Source: Pedosphaera sp. (lineage in GTDB: Bacteria; Verrucomicrobiota; Verrucomicrobiae; Limisphaerales; Pedosphaeraceae). From it: 5,640 nt of DNA. The stretch lies in contig JAQGPB010000243.1 of the NCBI GenBank assembly GCA_028293265.1, positions 1 through 5,640 of the forward strand, given 5' to 3'. Each line of letters begins with the position of its first letter. The first letter of the stretch is position 1. This document shows, one piece after another, positions 1 through 5,640 of this stretch. The position numbers and the translations under genes are program-made. Under the pieces are notes generated by a model. That model did not search any database. It worked only from the letters and a program-made list of their open reading frames with translations, and was not told the origin of the DNA.

Positions 1-429
1 ACCATTGTTCCTCTCATCAGTTCCGGAGTCGCGGGTCCGCTGGGTGTTTTGCATCTGCCGCGCCTCTGGCTCAAAACCTCGCTCGAAGCGCGCGGCAAGC
101 TGGCCGCCGGCTATCCCAGTTGCGGCAAAGGCTACGACCAGATGGTCATTGACGGCCTCGGTCTCCAGCGCGAAGCCGTGCTCGACTACATTAAAACCAG
201 CAAGCCGACCTACCCGGAATTCGAAGCTTGGGTCAAAAAGAACGGCACCAAGCTCGACCAGGCCTCGATTGAAAAATTGAATGCCGCCATCAAGGGTTAC
301 ATCCACGATGACGACACGCGCAAAGGCATCCTCGGTGCCAACGGCCTGCCCGATGACACCTGCAAGGATGCCGTGAACCTGAACAACCTGGATGACTGGA
401 AGGAATTCCACGAAGCGACGTTGAAATAA
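1..429 (+). CDS. DUF5069-like protein, 5' end cut off by the window
   Basis: The frame is open from the first base to the TAA at 427-429, giving 142 visible residues. The true start lies before the window; the TTG at 49 is an internal leucine codon and not a likely start. Near the visible N-terminus is GPLGVLHLPRLWLK, which resembles the conserved HLPR segment of DUF5069 proteins, small proteins of about 130-160 residues frequent in Verrucomicrobiota and Planctomycetota. If that match holds, only a few residues are missing. Other visible segments are GKGYDQM, a central KPTYPEFEAWV and a C-terminal NLNNLDDWKEFH. There is no signal peptide or membrane segment in the visible part, so it is probably cytoplasmic. 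No biochemical function is known to me for the family. A strong intrinsic terminator follows 20 bp after the stop, so this gene ends its transcription unit. The family call rests on remembered motifs, not on a search. Confidence 0.72.
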   Translation, partial: TIVPLISSGVAGPLGVLHLPRLWLKTSLEARGKLAAGYPSCGKGYDQMVIDGLGLQREAVLDYIKTSKPTYPEFEAWVKKNGTKLDQASIEKLNAAIKGYIHDDDTRKGILGANGLPDDTCKDAVNLNNLDDWKEFHEATLK

Positions 430-449
430 CCTTGTTTCCACTTTCCTGC

Positions 450-486
450 AACCGGCCCCCGGCAAACAGCCTGGGCCGGTTTTTTT
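450..486 (+). terminator. Rho-independent terminator after the DUF5069-like gene
   Basis: A perfect 9-bp stem (AACCGGCCC at 450-458 pairing with GGGCCGGTT at 473-481) encloses a 14-nt loop and runs directly into seven T residues (480-486). This is the textbook form of an intrinsic terminator on the plus strand. It separates the DUF5069-like gene from the beta-propeller gene. Confidence 0.88.
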
Positions 487-498
487 GGGCTTGCCCCC

Positions 499-527
499 TC
501 GACAGATGCAGTGTTTTTTCTTATATT
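499..527 (+). promoter_or_regulatory. Predicted sigma70-type promoter of the beta-propeller gene
   Basis: TCGACA at 499-504 matches the -35 consensus TTGACA at five of six positions. TATATT at 522-527 matches the -10 consensus TATAAT at five of six, and the spacer is exactly 17 bp. It lies just after the terminator of the preceding gene. Transcription would start near 533-535, leaving a leader of about 25 nt before the ATG at 560. A weak purine-rich ribosome site (AAAAGG at 544-549) falls in that leader. The call is by consensus only. Confidence 0.55.
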
Positions 528-559
528 GTCGGTTAATGGTCTGAAAAGGCCGCAATTTT

Positions 560-1660
560 ATGAAGACCAACGATTATCTTTTTCCGCATCGGCTGAACCG
601 ACGCAATTTCCTCAAGCTGGCCGGTGTGGCGTCCGCCAGTCTGGCCCTGCCCGGCTTGGGCCGGGCAGAGGAGAAGCCAGCCAACGAACCAGTCCGCATC
701 GGCAGCGGCTATCATACTTATGAGGCGGTCGAAGGCTGGGGGCAGCTTCCCGAAGGCATGAAATATGGTTATGGTTGCGGGGTGGTAGTGGATTCCAAGG
801 ACCGCGTTTATGTCACCTCGCGTTCGACCAATCCCTGCGTGACGATTTTTGACCGCGACGGCCGGTTGCTGGAAACCTGGAGCACGGAATTCGCCGAGCG
901 GGTGAAACTCACAACCGCGCAGGTGATGGACACGGCGCATTGCCTCTATCTCATCAAGGAAGGCAACGAGGACGTAATTTTTTGGACCGAGAACATCAGC
1001 ACGAACAAACAGGGGCCGAAGTTCGGCGCGCGCGTTTACAAGACCGATTTGCGCGGCAAGATCCTGTACACCATCGGCAACGTGGACAAGGAAGGCTCGA
1101 CCTCGCAAAAATTCGACTGGACCAATCCCACCGACGTGGCGGTGTCTCCGGATGGGGACATTTACGTGGTGGACGGTTACGGCAGCCAACGGGTGACGCG
1201 TTTCGACAAGAATTTCAAGCCGCTGAAAACCATCGGCGGCCACGGCAAGGAACATGGCAAGTTCAACACTTGTCACGGCATCTGGGTCAGCACCCTCAAG
1301 CACACGCCGGAAGTGTATATCGCCGACCGCGCCAATGGACGCATTGAAGTTTATTCCACGGAATTGCAATATAAACGCACGCATCTGGACGGCGAAGTGC
1401 GCAATCCCTGCTGCCTCTACCAGCACAAGCACGAGCTTTTCATCCCCGACCTCGCCGGCCGCGTGACCATCATGGATGCCGATGACAAGCTCGTCGCGCA
1501 CCTCGGCGATGGCAAAGGCAAGGCCGACAACAAAACCAACCCCGCCCTCTTCGCCGCTCCCCATGCGCTCTGCCTGGACTCTCGCGGAGATTTATACGTC
1601 GTCGAATGGCTGGATTTTGGCCGGCCAAGGAAATTCAAGCATACGCCACAGAAGGTGTGA
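560..1660 (+). CDS. Tat-exported NHL-repeat / six-bladed beta-propeller protein
   Basis: Complete 366-residue protein. The N-terminus carries a twin-arginine signal: NRRNFLKLAG at 13-22 with R14-R15, then a short hydrophobic stretch (ASASLALPGL) and a possible cleavage after GRA at 34-36. It is therefore expected to be exported folded. The rest is NHL-type propeller: a blade around 70-110, one with DIYVVDGYGSQRVTRFD at 200-216, one with H239 in CHGIWV and IADRANGRIEVY at about 254-265, and a last blade with PHA at 334-336 and DLYVVEW at about 344-350. The repeated His-Gly/Ala and D-x-Y-V-V patterns resemble the catalytic propeller of peptidyl-alpha-hydroxyglycine alpha-amidating lyase, but the activity is unproven and a structural or binding role is equally possible. 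The ATG at 560 is chosen because the Tat motif begins 12 residues later, with AAAAGG upstream. It has its own promoter and converges on the Sel1 gene with a 6-bp gap; no terminator was recognised there. Confidence 0.88.
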   Translation: MKTNDYLFPHRLNRRNFLKLAGVASASLALPGLGRAEEKPANEPVRIGSGYHTYEAVEGWGQLPEGMKYGYGCGVVVDSKDRVYVTSRSTNPCVTIFDRDGRLLETWSTEFAERVKLTTAQVMDTAHCLYLIKEGNEDVIFWTENISTNKQGPKFGARVYKTDLRGKILYTIGNVDKEGSTSQKFDWTNPTDVAVSPDGDIYVVDGYGSQRVTRFDKNFKPLKTIGGHGKEHGKFNTCHGIWVSTLKHTPEVYIADRANGRIEVYSTELQYKRTHLDGEVRNPCCLYQHKHELFIPDLAGRVTIMDADDKLVAHLGDGKGKADNKTNPALFAAPHALCLDSRGDLYVVEWLDFGRPRKFKHTPQKV

Positions 1661-1666
1661 TATGCG

Positions 1667-2632
1667 TCAACCGTTGAGGGATTTTAATTCTTCCAACTTG
1701 CGTCGGGCTTTTTTATGTCCTGACTTCGCTGCTTTTGTGAGCCAAGCTTTCGCCGCAGTTCGACTCCGCCGCACTCCATTTCCTTCTGCGTAACAAATGC
1801 CAAGGTTATACTGGGCAAGTTCATCGCCTTGCAGGGCGGCTTTGCGGTACCACGCAGCCGCCTTGACCATATTTCGACGCACTCCGTCGCCCTTTGCATA
1901 TGCCACACCCAGGTTGCATTGCGCAAATTCATCGCCTCGCGCGGCGGCTGTCCGCCACCATTTCAAGGCCATTTTACGACTTTTTTTCACGCCAGTGCCC
2001 TCGTCATAGCAAAGGCCCAAATTAAATTGGGCGGCATCATCACCTTGGGCTGCAGCTTTTTGATACCAAAAGATAGCTTCGGCGGGGTTGCATGCTACCC
2101 CTTCACCACAATCATAAGCTTTGCCCACATTGCATTGAGCTTGGGCATCCCCTTGTAACGCCGCCTGCAACCACCATTTTAAGGCGTTCTTCAAACTTCG
2201 ACGGACACCGGTTGCCTGATTGTAGCACTGACCCAAATTGTATTGTGCTTCTAAATCTCCATGACGAGCGGCCTGACGATAAAATTTTATGGCCTTGGGG
2301 CGATTGCGCGCCACACCAATGCCTTCGTCATAAGCATAGCCGAGCTTGCTCTGAGCATATAAGTCGCCAAGTTTCGCGGCTTCTATGAAGAAACCAACTG
2401 ACTTGCTCAAATTCTTTTTCACGCCTAGTCCCTTCTGATGCATATAACCCAGAAACGATTTCGCGTACGCTGAGCCGGAAGCACTTGCCTTCCGGGCCCA
2501 AGCGACGGCTGATTTGAGACCTCTGGGCGCACCCGTGCCAAAGAAAAGCGCATCAATCATGTCTTCCTGAGCGGTCACATCGCCCGCTTCGGCTCGAGTC
2601 CTTAATTTGCCTACGTGATTAAGTTTTGACAT
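1667..2632 (-). CDS. Sel1-repeat (TPR-like) protein
   Basis: A 321-residue protein made almost wholly of Sel1-like repeats. Eight units of exactly 36 residues run from residue 17 to 304, each with a G-D-x-x-A-Q-x-N-L-G type core, a G-x-G-V turn and an A-x-x-W-Y-x-K-A-A helix. The C-terminus is basic (KKARRKLEELKSLNG). Sel1 proteins are helical solenoids that scaffold protein complexes; no catalytic residues are expected or seen. No signal peptide is apparent, so it is probably cytoplasmic, although seven cysteines lie in the middle repeats. I chose the ATG at 2632 (MSKLNH). An in-frame TTG at 2704 would add 24 residues without repeat character, and neither start has a convincing Shine-Dalgarno sequence. 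It lies 112 bp downstream of the kinase on the same strand; that gap holds no clear promoter or terminator, so co-transcription is possible. Its G+C is lower than that of the kinase gene. Its partner is unknown. Confidence 0.88.
   Translation of the reverse strand: MSKLNHVGKLRTRAEAGDVTAQEDMIDALFFGTGAPRGLKSAVAWARKASASGSAYAKSFLGYMHQKGLGVKKNLSKSVGFFIEAAKLGDLYAQSKLGYAYDEGIGVARNRPKAIKFYRQAARHGDLEAQYNLGQCYNQATGVRRSLKNALKWWLQAALQGDAQAQCNVGKAYDCGEGVACNPAEAIFWYQKAAAQGDDAAQFNLGLCYDEGTGVKKSRKMALKWWRTAAARGDEFAQCNLGVAYAKGDGVRRNMVKAAAWYRKAALQGDELAQYNLGICYAEGNGVRRSRTAAKAWLTKAAKSGHKKARRKLEELKSLNG
1721..2584 (-). repeat. Eight tandem 108-bp Sel1-coding units
   Basis: The eight 36-residue repeats of the Sel1 protein correspond to eight diverged 108-bp units without insertions or deletions. 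Similarity is higher at a spacing of two units (216 bp) than one. For example, CCACCATTT followed by AAGGC recurs at 1955 and 2171, and GCATTG recurs at 1916 and 2132. Confidence 0.8.
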
Positions 2633-2744
2633 ATGCTGTTTTCGGCCTGCCAGATTTAACAGGTACCCATGGATGGACAGTATCGTATCCCTCAGCGCTC
2701 GCAAGTTTGATGAAGGGTTGGCACAACCACCTTCGGGCCGTCCA

Positions 2745-5042
2745 TCATTTTAAAGGACCGGAATTCTGTCGAACGGCCTGCAAGTTTCTGATCACCTGTG
2801 CTTCGCGCCGGGCGGCCAGCGCGGCTTCCAGCTTGCCCTGGCCTGCGAGATCCTTGCTGAGAGTTTCCAGTGCGGCCGCCACATCAGGATGATCGTTGCC
2901 CAAGAGTTTCCGGTTGATGGCCAGCGCCTCGCGATCCGCCGTCTCCGCCTCGGCCAGCTTGCCTTGCGCAGCGAGCGCATTGCCCAGATTGCCCAACGCA
3001 ATCACCAGGTCGGGGTGCGCATCGCCCAAAAATTTCCGGTCCATCGCCAGCGCTTCACGGTTCATTGTCTCGGCCTCGGCAAACTTCTTCTCGCTCAACA
3101 GCACCGTCGCCAGGTTGTTGAGCGACGTCGCCACGTCCGGGTGATTGTCACCAAAAATTTCGCGCCGCAACTCCAGCCCCTCGCGATACGCAGCCTCCGC
3201 TTCGCCCAGCCTGCCTTCGCCCCACAACACCGCTCCTAAATTGTCCAGGCTGACGGCGATTTTTGGGCTGTCGTTGCCCAGCAACTTGCGGTCCATCGCG
3301 AGTGATTCGCGAAAGAGCATCTCCGCGTCCTGCATGCGGCCCTGTTCGCGCAGCACGAGGCCAAGATTGTTGATCGCCGCGCTGACCTCGGGATGCTCGT
3401 TGCCCAAAATTTTCCTGCGCATCGCCAACCCTTCGCGGGTAAAATTCTCAGCATCGGACAGCTTGCCCAAATGCATCAAGGCATCGCCAAGCTGCTCCAG
3501 GGCCTTCGCCACCGCCAGGCTTTCAATTCCGGCGCTTGGACGGCTGAGCCACAGCGACTCGCGGGCCGCCGTCCCCATTTCGCGATACCGCCCCAGCTCA
3601 TGGTAAGTGTCGGCCAGCGTGCCCAGCAATTCCGCCCGCGCGCCGGGCTGGTTGGTCAGCTCGCGGCCCAATCGCGCGGCGGCCTGGTCCAAAATCTCCC
3701 GCAACATTGTCGTGTCGCGTCCCAATGCAACCGACGGTCCGGTGCCCGCCAGAATATTTTTGAGAAACGCCGCCACCTCCCGGCTCTTGGCGGCCTCGGC
3801 TTCCGCTTCCTGGCGCAAGCGTGATTGCTCCCGTTCCGCGCGCCATGCCCGCACCGCCTGATCTGTGCTCACCACCGTTCCCAAAATGAGCGCAAACGCC
3901 ACGGCCAACGCCGCGCCCGTCGCCAGTTTGTTGCGCCGCACCATTTTCCCGAACCGATACCACGCGCCCGGCGGACGCGCCGCGACCGGCTCATTCGCGA
4001 GATGCCGTTGCAAATCCTGCGCCAGCGCGGACGCCGTCTCGTAACGTCGCACCCGGTCCTTGTCGAGGCATTTCATCACGATCCAATCCAGATCGCCGCG
4101 CAGCAATTGCGGGAGCCGCGCGGGTTCGCTTTGGCGGCAGGTCGCCACCGCGCTCAACTCCTGTTGCGTCAAAATCGTCAGGCGCGTGGACGGACGCGCC
4201 GGTTCGGCATCGCGGATGAAACGCAGAATTTCATCCATCGCCAGCCGGCGCAATTCCGCCGCGTCGAACGGCGTCAGGCCGGTCAGCAATTCGTAAAGCA
4301 AAACCCCCAGCGAATAAATATCGCTGCGCGTGTCCACATCGCCCGCGCCCGCCTGCTCGGGGCTCATGTAAGCCGGCGTGCCCATGAACTGCTGGAACGC
4401 CGTCACCAGCGTCAACTCCGTCAACGGCTGCTCCGTGGATTTGGCAATGCCGAAATCAATGATCTTCGGCACACCCGCGCCGGCCCCATCGTCCGCGACA
4501 AGAATGTTCGACGGTTTGAGATCGCGGTGAATGATGCCCTTCTGATGCGCGTGCTGCACCGCCCGGCAAACCTGCGCAAACAATTCAAGCCGTTGCAGTG
4601 TGGAAAATTTTCGCCCGTCGCAATAATCGGTGATCTTCTCCCCTGGCACAAATTCCATCACGAAGTAAGGCCGGCCCGATTCCGTCGCGCCCGCATCAAA
4701 CACCTTCGCGATGTTCGGATGATCGAGCAGCGCCAGCGCCTGCCGTTCGGCCTCGAAGCGCGCGATGACCTGCCGCGTGTCCATGCCCGGCTTGATGACC
4801 TTGAGCGCGACCCGGCGGCGCACCGGTTCCAACTGTTCAGCCTCGAACACCACGCCGCAACCGCCCTCGCCAATCTGTTCGATCAATTTATAACGGCCAA
4901 CCCGGTCACCCGGTTTCAACCCCGGCACATCCCCCGCCTCAGCCGCCAGGCCAAACTGCAACAAGCACGCCAGGCAATGCCCCCCGGCGACCTCCGGCGA
5001 CAACGCCGCGCCACAACCGGAACAGGAGGCAGGCGCGCTCAT
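2745..5042 (-). CDS. Membrane-anchored Hanks-type Ser/Thr kinase with C-terminal TPRs
   Basis: Complete 765-residue protein. A zinc-ribbon-like pair of CxxC motifs (C7/C10 and C23/C26) precedes the kinase domain at about 51-350. All key kinase elements are present: glycine loop GEGGCG at 58-63, K81 in VALKVIK, HRDLKPSN at 172-179 with catalytic D174, DFG at 196-198, and GTPAYMSPEQ at 221-230. It should be an active Ser/Thr kinase. One membrane helix lies at about 373-391, after a basic RRNK, which predicts the kinase inside and the C-terminus outside. A short charged, coiled-coil-prone stretch follows (about 398-425). Residues 468-500 look like a diverged TPR, and six 42-residue units run from 507 to 758 with the HPD/HPE..NNLG..L...G..AEA...REAL pattern of kinesin-light-chain-type TPRs. 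The gene follows an ECF sigma gene on the same strand after 136 bp. The start ATG lacks a clear Shine-Dalgarno sequence but places the CxxC motif at the usual N-terminal position. The signal sensed is unknown. Confidence 0.95.
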   Translation of the reverse strand: MSAPASCSGCGAALSPEVAGGHCLACLLQFGLAAEAGDVPGLKPGDRVGRYKLIEQIGEGGCGVVFEAEQLEPVRRRVALKVIKPGMDTRQVIARFEAERQALALLDHPNIAKVFDAGATESGRPYFVMEFVPGEKITDYCDGRKFSTLQRLELFAQVCRAVQHAHQKGIIHRDLKPSNILVADDGAGAGVPKIIDFGIAKSTEQPLTELTLVTAFQQFMGTPAYMSPEQAGAGDVDTRSDIYSLGVLLYELLTGLTPFDAAELRRLAMDEILRFIRDAEPARPSTRLTILTQQELSAVATCRQSEPARLPQLLRGDLDWIVMKCLDKDRVRRYETASALAQDLQRHLANEPVAARPPGAWYRFGKMVRRNKLATGAALAVAFALILGTVVSTDQAVRAWRAEREQSRLRQEAEAEAAKSREVAAFLKNILAGTGPSVALGRDTTMLREILDQAAARLGRELTNQPGARAELLGTLADTYHELGRYREMGTAARESLWLSRPSAGIESLAVAKALEQLGDALMHLGKLSDAENFTREGLAMRRKILGNEHPEVSAAINNLGLVLREQGRMQDAEMLFRESLAMDRKLLGNDSPKIAVSLDNLGAVLWGEGRLGEAEAAYREGLELRREIFGDNHPDVATSLNNLATVLLSEKKFAEAETMNREALAMDRKFLGDAHPDLVIALGNLGNALAAQGKLAEAETADREALAINRKLLGNDHPDVAAALETLSKDLAGQGKLEAALAARREAQVIRNLQAVRQNSGPLK
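2769..3524 (-). repeat. Six tandem 126-bp TPR-coding units in the kinase gene
   Basis: Six consecutive units of exactly 42 codons encode the kinesin-light-chain-type TPRs (residues 507-758). The last five begin with HP or SP after an acidic, Asn or Ala residue. Their regular spacing without indels suggests growth by tandem duplication, but the units are clearly diverged in sequence. Confidence 0.8.
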
Positions 5043-5070
5043 AATGTTAAAATGCTAAATGCTCGCATAG

Positions 5071-5163
5071 CCAAAGAAGCACCAACATCCAATAGCCAGG
5101 GGGCGGCTATTGGATGTTTGAAGCTTGGTGCTTCTCTGGTGCTTGGATGTTGGTGCTTGGTGT
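5071..5163. repeat. Hairpin plus heptamer-repeat intergenic element
   Basis: The left arm 5071-5097 pairs with 5105-5116 and 5125-5139 around a 7-nt loop (5098-5104). That is 27 pairs with one mismatch, interrupted by an 8-nt bulge (TTTGAAGC, 5117-5124). The right side continues as heptamers of the TTGGTGC / TTGGATG type: 5110-5116, 5125-5131, then four in tandem at 5136-5163. I recall similar TTGGTGC-rich tracts in intergenic regions of Verrucomicrobiota and other environmental genomes, where they are often mistranslated as proteins rich in KHQAPTS-like strings. It fills most of the gap between the sigma and kinase genes. Function is unknown; it could act as a transcript-processing or attenuation structure, or be a REP-like dispersed repeat. 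Confidence 0.8.
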
Positions 5164-5178
5164 TTAATAATGCCCGTC

Positions 5179-5640
5179 TCACATCTCAATCGCCGCAAAC
5201 AAATGCCGTATCTCCTCATCCACCTCGCTGACGTTGGCGACCGTCTGCCCGATTTCGCCGCGCAACAATTCCCCAAAACGCCGCCGCAAACGATGCAACG
5301 CCACCCGCGCCGCCCCCTCGCTCATCCCCAGTTCCGCCGCGCGAACCGCATACCAGCCCGCATCCAGTTCGCCCGTCAGCCCCGGTTCAAGCTTCGTGAA
5401 AAGTTCCGCCTTGTTTTGCGTCGCGTAATCCGCCTTGAGGGATGCGAGCACCGTTTCCACCAGCAGCAAGGCCCAGCGCCGGTCGAATAATTTCTCCGGT
5501 GTCCGCGGCTCGACCGGTTCGCGGCCATATATTTCCTCGCCCCCCTCGTGCAGCGACAGGATCTGATACTGCCCGCCACGTTTCAAGGTCTGGCGTTTGT
5601 CCCATTCGTTCGCCAGGAAATTTGTCAGGGCCGCCAGCAA
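5179..5640 (-). CDS. ECF-type RNA polymerase sigma factor, C-terminal part (5' end outside the window)
   Basis: 153 residues are visible up to the TGA at 5179-5181, and the frame is still open at the window edge. The first codon there, TTG, is an internal leucine. The visible start (LTNFLANEWDKRQTLKRGG) matches the end of region 2 in the ECF-like sigma factors that PVC bacteria place next to Ser/Thr kinases. Next come the linker (TPEKLFDRRWALLLVETVLASL at about 47-68) and sigma region 4, with a helix-turn-helix at about 98-127 (AAELGMSEGAARVALHRLRRRF), which contacts the promoter -35 element. The C-terminal EVDEEIRHLFAAI is also typical. Family members are around 200-240 residues, so roughly the first third, including most of sigma region 2, is missing. 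It probably directs transcription of a stress or envelope regulon, perhaps including this cassette. No anti-sigma gene is seen on its downstream side; the kinase may be the regulator instead. Confidence 0.88.
   Translation of the reverse strand: MLAALTNFLANEWDKRQTLKRGGQYQILSLHEGGEEIYGREPVEPRTPEKLFDRRWALLLVETVLASLKADYATQNKAELFTKLEPGLTGELDAGWYAVRAAELGMSEGAARVALHRLRRRFGELLRGEIGQTVANVSEVDEEIRHLFAAIEM

Noticed and set aside
533..1564. A 343-codon open frame on the minus strand opposite the beta-propeller gene
   Set aside because: The plus-strand gene has a promoter, Tat signal and NHL motifs; the reverse frame shows only low-complexity Val/Ala/His/Gly composition typical of a shadow frame.
1617..1628. 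12-bp perfect palindrome TTGGCCGGCCAA near the end of the beta-propeller gene
   Set aside because: It lies in coding sequence, has no loop or T-run to act as a terminator, and such a site is expected by chance in G+C-rich DNA.
2633..2704. Extended start of the Sel1 gene at the TTG codon at 2704
   Set aside because: The added 24 residues have no repeat or signal-peptide character and the TTG lacks a ribosome-binding site; the ATG at 2632 is preferred.
2692..2748. An 18-codon minus-strand frame starting with an ATGA overlap at the kinase stop codon
   Set aside because: The overlap is suggestive of translational coupling, but the frame is very short, has no Shine-Dalgarno support and encodes nothing recognisable.
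5043..5070. Possible weak minus-strand promoter just before the kinase (TTGGCT, 17 bp, TTTAAC)
   Set aside because: Both boxes match only four of six consensus bases and would imply an almost leaderless transcript; too weak to list as a feature.
3825..5231. A 468-codon open frame on the plus strand opposite the kinase gene
   Set aside because: It is antisense to an unambiguous kinase, is very rich in Arg, Gln and His as expected from the reverse of G+C-rich codons, shows no domain pattern, and runs through the heptamer element.
5055..5276. Short minus-strand frame containing a KHQAPTSKHQ-like string
   Set aside because: The string is the translation of the heptamer element, and the frame overlaps the 3' end of the sigma gene; it is not a gene.

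Overview
The window looks like chromosomal DNA of a Verrucomicrobiota bacterium, probably a Pedosphaera/Limisphaerales-type lineage; related PVC bacteria (Planctomycetota) are the main alternative. This is inferred from the gene content. It combines a DUF5069-like protein, a Tat-exported NHL beta-propeller, an ECF sigma factor of the type that precedes Hanks-type kinases, a kinase with an N-terminal zinc-ribbon-like motif and C-terminal kinesin-light-chain-type TPRs, and an intergenic heptamer element of the TTGGTGC kind. No taxonomic marker gene is present.

Layout. The left third is on the plus strand. It holds the 3' part of a DUF5069-like gene (1-429), a clear intrinsic terminator (450-486), a good sigma70-type promoter (499-527), and a complete gene for a Tat-signal NHL/beta-propeller protein (560-1660). 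The rest is on the minus strand, read from right to left: the C-terminal part of an ECF sigma factor (5179-5640, 5' end outside the window), a 136-bp gap filled mostly by an imperfect hairpin plus heptamer-repeat element (5071-5163), a complete 765-residue Ser/Thr kinase with one membrane segment and TPRs (2745-5042), a 112-bp gap, and a Sel1-repeat protein (1667-2632). The Sel1 and NHL genes converge with only 6 bp between their stop codons. No RNA genes, CRISPR arrays, insertion sequences or stretches over 300 bp without a gene were seen.

How the genes may work together. The sigma factor, kinase and Sel1 protein share strand and order, so they may form a signalling cassette. The kinase is predicted to be anchored in the membrane, with the catalytic domain inside and the TPR solenoid outside. 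It could sense an envelope signal and control the sigma factor by phosphorylation, as shown for the PknT/EcfP pair of Vibrio parahaemolyticus. This is an inference from gene order and family knowledge. The Sel1 gene has visibly lower G+C than the kinase and contains a 216-bp internal super-repeat, so it may have a different history. The plus-strand genes look unrelated to the cassette.
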